From NCBI GenBank assembly GCA_012317185.1, contig CP048838.1:3100001-3164000 (forward strand): a stretch of 64,000 bases of DNA. Reading direction: 5' to 3'. Below the pieces are notes generated by a model that saw only the letters and a program-made list of their open reading frames with translations, was not told the DNA's origin and did no database searches. Below are positions 15,946-26,800 of this stretch, in pieces; positions within the stretch are counted from its first letter, which is position 1, and the number at the start of each line of letters is the position of its first letter. Source of the stretch: [Clostridium] innocuum (GTDB taxonomy: Bacteria; Bacillota_I; Bacilli_A; Erysipelotrichales; Erysipelotrichaceae). Both the position numbers and the translations under genes were made by a program.

Positions 15946-17367
15946 TTAAAATTCCTCCTTATTTAATATTTTAACTGCTTGAACTATGTTTTTAACAGAC
16001 ATATCAATATCGCCATCGCATTGTTTATTTGCCTGTTCAATTGCACTTATTGTATTTTTATCTGTAATTTCTCGAGTTATTTTATTGAATATTTCTTTAG
16101 CTGACCCACCAGTATGTTCAATTGGTAAACATACTAACCCATGCTTTTTACATAACTCAAATTCATCTATAACTCCACTTGCAGTATTTTCTGTTTCTTT
16201 GTTTCCAAAAATGAATATAGCGGTTCCGCAATTATCAATCATTTGCTCTCTATTTTCTTTATATAGCTTATCTAAATCTATTCCCAATGAGCTATTTTGC
16301 GGGAAAGGCATAAGTGTCAAAAAATCGCTTATTTTAGAATTATGATTCAAGCAATAATCTGCAACACCATTTAATATAAATTCGCCTACACCTTTGCCAT
16401 ATCCATTCACAATACGATAACCATTCTTTGATAGTTCAAAAGATAGATTGTGAATAAAATTTTTACCAGTTTCATGAGAATACCCCGGATAACAATACGC
16501 GCTACCCGATATAAATATTGTTTTTCTTCTGTATCTATCTACAAGTATACTTAATATGTCAGTAATTTCATTATAGTCATTTACCAAATAGGTAAAAATA
16601 CCATACCTATTCAAATCTTCTATTTGCAGCTCTTGTCTTACTTTTTTGTACTCATAATCCTCATCAGTATCTTGAACTCTTTTCATAATACAATAATGTT
16701 TTCTTGTATTCTTTTCGTCGAGTAATACTCTTAATCTTCCGATTACATAGTTAAAGTTTGGATCTTCAAAGCTAAATCCTAAAAATAGAAATGTTTTGGT
16801 AAGCAAATCTCCCTCTAAAACCTCTCTGAATAATTTTCTTTTGTTATATCCAAATTCTTCATAATCGCTTCTTGTAAGTACTGCATCTTCAGGGGATTCT
16901 ACATCACCATGCAATTTGTATACTATTACATCAAAATTATAATTTGTACCTCTTAGTTGTTCATCCTTTGTTTTTACATAAGGCTTTTTCATATTGGTTT
17001 CTAAAGCCTTTTCTATTAACTTATCATAATTTGTTGTCCAAAAAGTTGAAATTGGCAGCTGTGATAAAAGTTTATGATTTTCAGTGGGTTTTACTAATTG
17101 AGAAAATTGACCTTTGATTAGATCATCTATTGATGTTCTCTTTTTCGAATTAGAATAATACTGTGCCAAATTAACCAAATCATTTTCTTTTTCAACATCT
17201 AATCCAATTTCTTCTGCCGGTTCTTTTAAAAGTTCTTTCCAACTACAAAACCCAGCAGGAATTGATAATCCTGCTCCAATAAATGCTCCTATTTCATCAC
17301 TTTTAATAGCTTTTTCAATTTCTCTAATCAAATCTTTTTTTGATACTTCGCCTTTAATAATGAGCAC
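15946..17367 (-). CDS. thsA: Thoeris ThsA, SIR2-SLOG NADase effector
   Basis: The 473-aa protein is close to the 476 residues of Bacillus cereus ThsA. The SIR2 domain (about 15-275) has FIGAGLSIPAG, WTTNYDKLIEKA with N113, and KLHGDVE with H153; these align with the known catalytic N112 and H152. The SLOG domain (about 283-473) starts IFISGSAYCYPG and has NGYGKGVGEFILNG; it binds the ThsB-made signal and switches on NAD depletion. GTG 17367 is the start, very close to GAGGAG, so a later start is possible. Confidence 0.9.
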   Translation of the reverse strand: MLIIKGEVSKKDLIREIEKAIKSDEIGAFIGAGLSIPAGFCSWKELLKEPAEEIGLDVEKENDLVNLAQYYSNSKKRTSIDDLIKGQFSQLVKPTENHKLLSQLPISTFWTTNYDKLIEKALETNMKKPYVKTKDEQLRGTNYNFDVIVYKLHGDVESPEDAVLTRSDYEEFGYNKRKLFREVLEGDLLTKTFLFLGFSFEDPNFNYVIGRLRVLLDEKNTRKHYCIMKRVQDTDEDYEYKKVRQELQIEDLNRYGIFTYLVNDYNEITDILSILVDRYRRKTIFISGSAYCYPGYSHETGKNFIHNLSFELSKNGYRIVNGYGKGVGEFILNGVADYCLNHNSKISDFLTLMPFPQNSSLGIDLDKLYKENREQMIDNCGTAIFIFGNKETENTASGVIDEFELCKKHGLVCLPIEHTGGSAKEIFNKITREITDKNTISAIEQANKQCDGDIDMSVKNIVQAVKILNKEEF

Positions 17368-17375
17368 CTCCTCAT

Positions 17376-18296
17376 TTATTTTCTCGGTCCTAAGAATTTA
17401 TCCCCATTTAGATGAATCATATGGTCTGGCATATCCGCAATCCATACTTCCGTTTCCCAAGCTAAAGACTCCGAAAATTTCTTAAATGTTTTAAAGTCTA
17501 AAAATGCTGTTACATATATTTTTCCAGCCGAAACATTTTCCGTCATTCCCTCAATTTCTTTTATTCTTTTTGGCTCCATTGCACCTACAGAAGTTACAGA
17601 CTCAACAAAGTAAATCCAGTTCTTATCTTCTGAATATAAAACAACATCCGGCATTTTGTCATGGAGTGTTATCTCAAAGCCTAATTCTTTTAGTTTCTCC
17701 TCATTCTTCACCAAATCCTTTTGAATTGTATCACCAACATACAAACATTCAGAGTTCTCAGCAAATCGTGGAGCAAATTCTTCAATAATAAATTTCTGTA
17801 ATTGATTGTGTTTACCGGGAGAAAATGTGAACTCGTCCCCGTTTATTTTAACAGGCATTTTTCTTACTGCTTTTTTAGAACTATATAGATCAATTAAGTT
17901 CTGATGAGATTTTAAGAAATTATTCTTCTGGTCTTCCCACAGACTTGATTGAAAAGTTTTTACTAATAACAACATTTCATCAGTTAATCGATACCTGTAA
18001 TTAGGGCTATTTGTTGCTTTCCCATTATCTTCAATAAATGCTGCATTCCTAAAATGATGCATTGCCTGTTTACGGAATGTTTCTCTACTATTCTCTGCAT
18101 ATGAAACCTCATAAAACTCTCTAATAAAGGCAATAACATCATGTATTCTTATCCATTTATTAGTTGCATTAGCCCATTCATCATTCTTTTTAATATCTGC
18201 CATTGCCAAAATAACATATCCACATAGATCCGACTGCTGTTTTAGTGGAACTTTCAACTCATTCAAAATATTCTTTGCTTCTTCTAATTTAGACAT
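17376..18296 (-). CDS. BsuBI/PstI-type restriction endonuclease
   Basis: The 306-aa enzyme shows the family's C-terminal signature: KIYVTAFLDFKTFKKF, AWETEVWIADMPDHMIHLNG and FLGPRK, with an upstream winged-helix-like N-terminal part. Family members cut CTGCAG, so that specificity is predicted. It overlaps the methylase gene by 8 bp and precedes thsA by 8 bp, so one transcript may carry both defence systems. Confidence 0.88.
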   Translation of the reverse strand: MSKLEEAKNILNELKVPLKQQSDLCGYVILAMADIKKNDEWANATNKWIRIHDVIAFIREFYEVSYAENSRETFRKQAMHHFRNAAFIEDNGKATNSPNYRYRLTDEMLLLVKTFQSSLWEDQKNNFLKSHQNLIDLYSSKKAVRKMPVKINGDEFTFSPGKHNQLQKFIIEEFAPRFAENSECLYVGDTIQKDLVKNEEKLKELGFEITLHDKMPDVVLYSEDKNWIYFVESVTSVGAMEPKRIKEIEGMTENVSAGKIYVTAFLDFKTFKKFSESLAWETEVWIADMPDHMIHLNGDKFLGPRK

Positions 18297-19785
18297 ATAT
18301 AAATCTCCCTAATATTTCATCACAATTTTCTTCAGACATATCCTTTAATTTAATCAGTTCCTTTCCCATATTCTCAATACAAGTTAGTGGTGGAATTGGC
18401 ATCGAGTTAATTTCAGTAGCATTAACTTGAGTTGATCCATTTAAAATTCTGTAATAATTATCATAAAGCGTAGAGTTCAATACAACATACAAACCATAAA
18501 CCAAACAATCTGATAATCCTTGTAAGCCTGTAATAAAATTTATTTTATTCTGTGTGCTAATTGCCTTATATGTTGGAAATTTTTTAGCTAAATAAATTCC
18601 ACATTGTAATCTACGCTTTTCTTCCTTTGCCGTAAATCTTTTCACAAATAAATAATTAGTGTTCTCCTGCAATAATCCTTTTTGCTCCGTTAATAGATAC
18701 TCATTTTCTTTTCCAACAGGAAAAATCACTTTACCATCTTTTATATGTTGCGAATAAAATAAAGGAACTGCTTTTTCCTCTGCATCATTTCTTAAAGCCT
18801 CTCGATTTCTAAAATCAACTGTCAAACCAGTTTTCATTTTCAAGCCAAGAGTTGGCAAGGTATCATTCCATTCATTTACCTTTTTAATCGTATCAGCTTC
18901 TTCTTTATCAGTTATCAAAAAAACATATTTGTGTTCTCCGGAAACAACCATATCGTAAGGAGCTTCAAAAACAGTCTTGCTGCCGAAATCAAAATTATCA
19001 TTCGTTGTAGTTATAGTAATGTTTTTTAACTTATTTAATTCTTTCTTGGCTTTAATAATCATAGTTTCTTGCAAAACAGACTCTTTATCAAAGACTTTGT
19101 CTCTGCTTACAAATAAATGAATGTGCTTCAAAACCACTTCGTTTAAAAACTTCTCACGAAACTTTTTAAAGTACGCTCCAGAAGTCCATGATCTTGGAAC
19201 GATAAACACCAATTCGCCATTATCAACCAAATTGAAACTTGCCATCTCCATAAAAAGAAAATATAAATTCGGTGATCCATAACAAATATCAGGCATGGAT
19301 AAAGCTTCATTAGCCATTTTTCCAATCTTTAAATAAGGTGGATTTCCTATAATTACATCGTATTTTTCAGGTTTAGTACTCGCCCCCAACATATTGTTAT
19401 ATTCAAGTGTTTGACTTGTTATATAGTTATCTTTAATCACTTTGTATTCAATTTTTAGTGATGTATTCTTACTTATCCACGATAAATTTGCATTTAACAG
19501 CTCTAAAATGTCATCATTGGTTTCATAACAAGTAATTTTTATTGCTTCAATCTTATCAGTATCAATAATTCTTTGAATAAGAGCTGCCGTAAGTATTCCT
19601 GAACCCGCTCCCGGATCGAGTATAGAAATTTCTTTTGAAAATGATGATAAATCAAATAATGATGCCATGAAAAGAGCTGTTTCTTTACTTGTGAAAAATT
19701 GCCCATTTTTCTTGCGAATTTCTTTTGGCATCTGTTCAATATATTTATTTGTAGATTCAATTACATAATCAATTATTTTCATCAT
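18289..19785 (-). CDS. Adenine-N6 DNA methyltransferase of BsuBI/PstI system
   Basis: The 498-aa protein has SAM motif I DPGAGSGILT (58-67) and catalytic motif IV IGNPPYLKIG (NPPY at 148-151), then a large C-terminal target-recognition region. It should methylate CTGCAG and protect the host from the adjacent nuclease. It is the first full gene of the defence operon, overlapping the broken HTH regulator. Confidence 0.9.
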   Translation of the reverse strand: MMKIIDYVIESTNKYIEQMPKEIRKKNGQFFTSKETALFMASLFDLSSFSKEISILDPGAGSGILTAALIQRIIDTDKIEAIKITCYETNDDILELLNANLSWISKNTSLKIEYKVIKDNYITSQTLEYNNMLGASTKPEKYDVIIGNPPYLKIGKMANEALSMPDICYGSPNLYFLFMEMASFNLVDNGELVFIVPRSWTSGAYFKKFREKFLNEVVLKHIHLFVSRDKVFDKESVLQETMIIKAKKELNKLKNITITTTNDNFDFGSKTVFEAPYDMVVSGEHKYVFLITDKEEADTIKKVNEWNDTLPTLGLKMKTGLTVDFRNREALRNDAEEKAVPLFYSQHIKDGKVIFPVGKENEYLLTEQKGLLQENTNYLFVKRFTAKEEKRRLQCGIYLAKKFPTYKAISTQNKINFITGLQGLSDCLVYGLYVVLNSTLYDNYYRILNGSTQVNATEINSMPIPPLTCIENMGKELIKLKDMSEENCDEILGRFIYV

Positions 19786-19985
19786 TCACCAACTCCATAA
19801 TTTCATTTATACCACAGTTCAAACTATCACATATTCTGACAATCACATCAGTAGTGATATTCTCACTATTCTTCATTTTATAAAAAGTACTTCGGCTAAC
19901 TTCAGCTTTTTTCCATTAACTCAGAGTTTTTCATATCTAAATCTATCATTTTTTTAAATAGCTTTTTATAACTTATTTTTGACAC
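19769..19985 (-). pseudogene. Frameshifted XRE-type regulator (controller-like)
   Basis: GTG 19985 follows GGAGGACAATT. The frame encodes an XRE helix-turn-helix start and stops early; one base fewer in a run of six A (plus-strand T at 19907-19912) restores a frame with AEVSRSTFYKMKNSENITTDVI to the stop at 19769, overlapping the methylase start by 17 nt. The gene is broken, phase-variable, or misread at the homopolymer. Position and size fit a restriction-modification controller protein. Confidence 0.75.
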
Positions 19986-20020
19986 AATTGTCCTCCTATA
20001 CATCTAGTTTCGTTTTTATC

Positions 20021-20026
20021 ATTATA
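20021..20026 (-). promoter_or_regulatory. Candidate -10 of defence operon
   Basis: TATAAT on the minus strand 36 nt upstream of the regulator start. A GTGAA direct repeat lies just upstream (about 20035-20050) and could be a controller site. Confidence 0.45.
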
Positions 20027-20086
20027 TCATATTTGTTCACTTTTTTCACTACAAACTTCTTTTTACGCAAACATACGACATTTGTA

Positions 20087-20121
20087 TAAAAAAAGAGCCG
20101 GTGCAGTCCTAAGACCACACC
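20087..20121 (-). terminator. Terminator after SSB-like gene
   Basis: GGTG..GTC/GAC..CACC arms (9 bp with two G.U pairs, 20100-20121) are followed on the minus strand by GGCTC and seven T. It separates the ICE backbone from the defence island. Confidence 0.75.
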
Positions 20122-20131
20122 GACCGTAAAT

Positions 20132-20794
20132 TTATCTCTCAGCTTCTTTTTCTGCAGCTTCTTTCTTTTCTTTCGGCTTTTCCTTATCTTCAGCCTGATA
20201 TTTTTTGATAGCTCCAAGTACAGATTCTTTCTTTTCTTCCTGTCCTTTCATCTGTTCCTTTGCCTTTAACAGCTTTGAAGAAAGTATCCTGATATTGCTA
20301 TGCTCCTTACCGTTATCATCAACGGAAATTCTGATTTGTCCAAAGAGCTTAACAAAATCTCCCTGCTTAAAGTCCTTTGGAATATCACTTTTTTCTCCAT
20401 AAGCTGAGCAATTATGATATACCTTGTTTCCTTCATTATCTTTGGATACTACGGAGAAATTCGCCACCTTAAAGACTTCTCCATTCTTGTTTTCCCTTTC
20501 TACTACATCGACCTCTCCAACAATATTTCCGACAATATTGATAAGATTATCCTTTTCTTCCTTAACATAAGGCAGGTCTTTTATCTGCCCCTGTTCCCTT
20601 AAATCCTCAATCATATAGTCAAATTCCTCATGCAGTAAATTAAGGCTGTCATTGTCCATATGAGCGTCATATAGCTTGTCCAAAGCACTTTCATCATTGA
20701 TGCCTTTTTCCATGCTTATAATCGCCTTAATAAAGTCCTTGTGGTTATCATTTACCATATCTTCAATCTGATTTCTCATTGTTTTGTAATTCAT
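20132..20794 (-). CDS. SSB-like OB-fold protein with charged tail
   Basis: I choose ATG 20794 because AAAGGAG sits 8 nt before it; the longer frame from 20812 would include that site. The 220-aa protein has a helical N-terminal part (about 1-85), an OB-fold similar to single-stranded-DNA-binding proteins (about 88-180, with GEVDVVERE, VANFSVV, NCSAYGEK), and a Lys/Glu-rich tail. The tail motif GAIKKYQAE recurs in the C-terminus of the neighbouring giant protein. It probably coats the transferred strand. Confidence 0.75.
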   Translation of the reverse strand: MNYKTMRNQIEDMVNDNHKDFIKAIISMEKGINDESALDKLYDAHMDNDSLNLLHEEFDYMIEDLREQGQIKDLPYVKEEKDNLINIVGNIVGEVDVVERENKNGEVFKVANFSVVSKDNEGNKVYHNCSAYGEKSDIPKDFKQGDFVKLFGQIRISVDDNGKEHSNIRILSSKLLKAKEQMKGQEEKKESVLGAIKKYQAEDKEKPKEKKEAAEKEAER

Positions 20795-20813
20795 GTCTTT
20801 ATCTCCTTTCATA

Positions 20814-20837
20814 ACAAAAGGGAGGTTGCCCTCCCCT
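20814..20837 (-). terminator. Intergenic hairpin before SSB-like gene
   Basis: GGGAGG-GCAA-CCTCCC followed by TTTTG on the minus strand, immediately after the giant gene's stop and about 20 nt before the SSB-like start. Confidence 0.6.
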
Positions 20838-23800
20838 TATCTTAAAAATTCCTGTTCTTTTGTTTTTTGTTTTTCTTCTGTTTTATTTTCTTCCTGATAA
20901 GCTCTTATCTGACCTATAATAGATGGCTTATCCTCTGATTTTTGTGCGGTTTCTTCTTTGCTATGAAAATTATTCTCCACATCATAAGTGGACTCAAAAT
21001 AATCACTGTCCTTAAAGTTATTGTCATATCTATCAGGAATGCCGTCACTATCAAGGTCTTTAGAGAGTGGATCGTAAAAGTTTCCTTCATCATCAATATC
21101 AAGTCCCGTTGCTGCTCTTAAATCTTCGGAATCAACATAAACTAAATCGCTAAAAGAGGACATTTCTATTTCATTTTTCATATTCCTTAGAGCTTCATTC
21201 TCTCCATTGTTTTCATAATCAAAGCTCTCTGTTTTGATAAGCGTATCATCAATGTACTGTGTCCATATTTTTTCCTCTAAATCAAGCTCATACTGAATAC
21301 CATGTCTTTCATCCGGTGTATTGGTATAAGCGATACCGATATGTTTTAAATCAGGATACAAGGTATTAAATTCATCATAGCTATGATTTTCTTCATATTC
21401 CCTGTTACAAAAATCAATGATTGCCCTTTTTACATCTTCTACAAGAGGATTATCGTTTCTCTTTTCTTCCACTTCTCCCATATCAAGGAGCTTATTCAGT
21501 TCTGCCAAGCGAAGCACTTTCATCTTTAACTCATCAGCTTTTTCAAAAGGCTTTTTTAATTCTTCTTTGGCATTTTGAAGTTGTTCCTTTGTGCTGATAA
21601 GTTTTTCTTCAAGTCTGTTTAATTTCTCAGGCATTTTCTCAAGAGCGTTGTCCAGTCTTGTAATGTTGCCCTCTGCACTTGTTCCAAGTTCCCCTGAATG
21701 CTTTGCAGCACCATTTAAGCTAAAGTTATGCTCATTGGTAAAAAAGTTATAGCTTACCTCTAAATCCATATTTCTATACTTGCCTATAACCTTGCTTTCA
21801 TTGATTTTCACTTTGGAAATAGCTTCAAGCAGTCTTTCTCCGGCTAATTTCTTGTCGGTAATCTTTTCTCCCGCAATGGTAATGGAAGTAAACTTTTCCT
21901 CACCTTCCGCTTTAGGCTCTACACTTGCTATATCTTTCTTAACAGCTTCAATTAGTTTTTCCGTTCTTGCGATTTCTTCAGGATAATTTTTCGCCACCTT
22001 ATCCTCTAATCTGTAACGATTGGACTTGTAGTTCGCTTCAAGCATTTTAAGTTTCGTAACCTCATTGTCCAAATCCATCTTTTCCTTAATCTTTGGATCT
22101 CCTGTGGCAAGAGCTTTAATCTCTGCATAGTTAAGTGAGCTTTCGTCCACATCTTCTGCAACTCTAACTGGAGTTTTACTGGTCATAATCTGAGAAATAA
22201 ACTTCTGCTTATTTTCGATCGTCTGCCAAAGGTAGGCATCAAAGGTATTCTCTGTAACATAACGATAAATATTTACTTTCTCATTTTCGTTCCCCTGTCT
22301 TACAATTCTACCTGCACGCTGTTCAAGGTCAGCAGGACGCCAAGGCACATCGAGGTCATGCAAAGCAATTAGTTTATTTTGCACATTTGTGCCGGCTCCC
22401 ATTTTCTGAGTCGAACCCATAAGGATACGAATCTCACCTTTTCTTACCTTTGCAAAGAGTTCGTCCTTTTGCTTATCAGTATTGGCTTCATGGATAAAGG
22501 CGATTTCTTCTTTCGGTATTCCCATTGCTACAAGTTTTTCTCTAATGTCATCATAGATATTAAATTCTCCATCTCCTTTTGGAGTTGACATATCGGAAAA
22601 CAGAAGCTGTGTTGACTTACTCTCTTTCGTCTTATCCCAAATAGCAAATACATTTTTCACGCATACATTTACCTTACTATCGGGATTATCAGGAAGAAAT
22701 GGATTAATTAAACGCTGATCTAAGGCAAGTTTCTTACCATCATTGGTAATCTTCAGCATATTATCTTCATCCGGCTCAACCACCCTATTTCTTACATCGT
22801 CTGCTCTTTCAGAAAGGCTCTTTAGGATTTCCTTTTGTTCTTCAGAAGGCTCTGTTTTAATAACCTCATAGTTAGCTTCAGGTGTAGGAAGATTAAGCAT
22901 ATCCGCAGTCTGAATATCTGCTACTTCCTTGAACATACTCATTAGTTCAGGCAAGTTATAGAACTTTGAAAATCTTGTCTTTACCCTATATCCTGTACCT
23001 TCAGGTGATAATTCAAAGGAGCTTTGTGTTTCTCCGAAAGTGGAAGCCCAAGAATCAAAATGCTCCAAATTATTCTTCTTTAGGCTCTCATACTGAAGGT
23101 AACGCTGCATGGTATAAAGCTCTGTCATAGAGTTACTTACAGGCGTTCCTGTGGCAAATACGATACCTTTCCCTCCTGTCATTTCATCCATGTAACGGCA
23201 TTTCATGAACATATCGGAGGACTTAAAGGCTTCTGACTGCCCGATACCTGCGACATTTCTCATTTTGGTATAGAGATAAAGGTTCTTAAAGCCATGTGCC
23301 TCGTCAACAAAGAGCTTATCAACTCCTAATTCCTCAAAGGTAATCACATCGTCTTTCTTAAAATCATCATTTAATTTCTCAAGCCTTGTTTCCAGTTTTT
23401 TCTTTGTTTTTTCAAGCTGTTTTACCGTAAAGTTCTGGTTTCTATCATGCTTGTATTCTTCTACATAGTTTACGATTTCATTAATCTGATTTTGGATATG
23501 CTTTTCCTGATATTCCTTACTCATAGGGATTTTCTCAAACTGCGTATGTCCGATAACAACCGCATCGTATTCCCCTGTTGCAATCTTGCCGATAAATCTC
23601 TTTCTGTTTTTCGGCTCAAAGTCTTTCTTATCAGCCACCATAATGTTGGCCGACGGATATAGCTGCATAAACTCACGACCGATTTGCCCTGTTAAGTGAT
23701 TTGGTACAACAAATAAGGACTTACTACACATTCCAAGTCTTTTACTTTCCATTGCGGAAGCTACCATTTCAAAGGTCTTTCCACTGCCTACTACATGAGC

Positions 23801-26800
23801 AAGCAAGGTATTTCCTCCATAAAGGCTTCTTGCTATGGCATTTCTTTGATGAGGTCTTAAATCAATCTCCGTATTCATCCCCTCAAAAGAAAGATTGCTT
23901 CCATCATATTCTCTGTTGCGGATGGAGTTAAAACGCTCGTTATAGAGTTTTACAAGACGGTTTCTTCGTTCTTGATCGTTAAATATCCAGTTCTTAAATT
24001 CTTCTTTTAATAGTTCCTGTTTTTGTCCTGCAAGCATGGTTTCTTTTTTATTTAAGACAGAAGTTTTAGAGCCGTCCGGATTTACAATCTGGTCAAATAC
24101 CTTCGTTTCTTTAAGGTTTAAGGCATCTTCAATCAGCTTATAGGCATTTGCCCTTGATGTACCAAAAGTCATTTCAGCAAGGTCATTTCCTCTGTCCCTG
24201 CTTTTTCCTTCTACATTCCATTCGCTTGTAAGGTTTGAAAATTTAACCTTAATATCCCATCTTGCATATCCCGGAGTTTTTAATGTTTCAAAGATGAATT
24301 TCTCAATATCTTTAATCGGTATCCAAGTTGCACCAAGACGCACATTGATTTCACTTGCTTCTAATTCTTTTGGAAGAACTTTTGTAAGCTCCGCTTTTTG
24401 ATATTCCAAACGGTTCATTTCATAGCTTATCAGCTCTTTTTCTTTTCCATTCTCGGCAAAGCCAAGATGAGGAAGCTCTCTTTCCGTTTGCCTTAGTTTT
24501 GATAGATAGCTATCTACAATGGCAATCTTGTCCCTAATATTCCCACTTAGGTATTCATCTTTTGTTACATAGCCATATTTATATGAATTGCTACCATTTG
24601 CACAGGCAAAAGGTAAATCACCATCCTCCAAGTTAAAGGAAAGTGGTCTGTAAAAGTTTTGTTCTTCTCTGATATTTAAGTAGATTTCCCCTCGAAGCTC
24701 CTCAATCAAAGTCGGTCTGTCTTTTTCTGTAAGACTTTCCATATAGTCAAAGTCCACATATCCTTTTTCGGATACCGATAAAACAAGGGCTTCTAAAGAG
24801 GTATCCACATGGTCTATGACTTTGGCTTTTGTAATGGTTCTTTTGGAGAAAATATCTCCCTTTGCCTTGAAATTTTCTTCTTCATCAAGGACTTCTATGG
24901 AGGAAACAAGTGGGAAGTTACTATCCTCTTTCAAGGCTCTGGTATTGCTTAAATTATTGACAAAGCCATGCTTCTTTGAAAAAATGTCATATGCTTCATT
25001 TAGTTTTTCCTGTGAATCCTTGATTTCTTCCTCACTAAAATCTTCCTTCTGCTTGTAAATCACATCTTTTAAGGCAGCATTCAGCTCAAGGTAATCCTTG
25101 ATTTTTTCTTTGGTTTTATCGTTTACTTCTTTTTTTATAAAAAGCGAGTTTTCTCTGTAATAGACTTCATCATCAATCAGGGTATAAGAGAAGTTTTTTA
25201 CATCATCGGTTGCAGGAATAGAGGTTATTTCATCATCCAGTAACTCTATTTCTTCATACTTGGCATCTTTTGAAATTCTTTCTCCTGCAATCTCTATACG
25301 ATCCTTTAATGAAGCCATATTTATCTCTTGCCCTAAAAAAGCTATCGGTTCACAAGTTAGAGTTTTCCCAAATCTTCCGCTTACTTCACACATAGAACCA
25401 AGCACCTGCTCAGGATGATCGACAAAGTATTTGTTATATACAAGCCCGTTTTCATCTTCCGCAAGGTGTATCCAATCTTCATATCGCTCTAATACGCTAT
25501 CTCTTTTCTTTAGGAAGATAATATCCGAAGTTACTTCTGTGCCGGCAACACCCTTAAAGGTGTCGTTCGGAAGTCTGATTGCTCCTAAAAACTCGGCTCT
25601 TGCTGCAAGATACCTTCTTACACTTTCGTCTTTTTTATCCATTGTTCCTGAAGATGTAATAAAGGCAATAACACCCCCGTTACGAACCTTATCAATGGAC
25701 TTGGCAAAGAAATAATCATGGATAAGAAAGTTATTTCGGTTATATTCTCTGTCATTTACCTTGTACTCTCCAAAGGGAACATTTCCTATTGCAACATCAA
25801 AGAAGTTATTGGAAAATCCAGTTTCTTCCAGTCCCTTTACCTGTACTTCACTTTCCGGATATAGCAGTTTTCCAATGCGACCGCTTACTGAATCAAGCTC
25901 TACACCATAAAATTTTGACTTACTCATTTCATCAGGAACATTACCGATAAAGTTTCCAATACCCATCGATGGTTCAAGGATATTTCCCTGTTTAAATCCC
26001 ATACCTGAAAGTGTCTTATATATTCCGTCGATGACTGTTTTCGGTGTGTAAAAACTCGTTAAGGTTGATTCTCTTGCAGCTTCATATTCTGATGAAGATA
26101 GATTTTCTTTTAAGAATGCTCTTGCCTCTTTCCACTGCCCATCCTTACTTTCATCAAAGACATCGGAAAGTCCACCCCAGCCTACATATTTTGCTAAAAC
26201 TTCCTGAGCGGTAATATCAAGCTCTCGTTCTCCGCTTTCCACCCTATTAAGCATAGAGATTGCTTCAAGGTTATTATTTAACCTCTCGCTTGGAGATAAC
26301 TTTGCAGGTAGTGTTTCTTCTGTAATCTTGAAATTGTGAGCCTGATTTTTCTTTATCTCTACTTCCTCAGAAGTCTTTTCGGGATTCACATAAGTCAGAT
26401 TTTCAAAGATTCTATCAAGCTCACTTTCCTTACGATAAGGAATTACATCGGAGCCTGTAATCATACCGCCAAGATATTCGGTATTATCCTTAACCGTTAC
26501 AGTCTTTAGGTTATTTCCCATATCATCAAATCTTGTGATGGTATATTCCTTTTCCTTATATCTGACTTCATCACCGATGATAAATTCAGGTCTTTCAAGA
26601 CTTACTTGTCTTAATAAATCCTCATTATCCGTAAAGGCTACAATCGGTATTTGATGATTCCCTTGCCTTGCAGGATCAAGCCATAAGTCATTTCTTCCTG
26701 TGATTTGATTTTTAGAAAGTTTTCTTACCTTGTACTCCTCATGATTTAAATAGACAGTATCGCCTTCTTTAACTGCAAACTCATCTGAAAGGCTGTCCTC

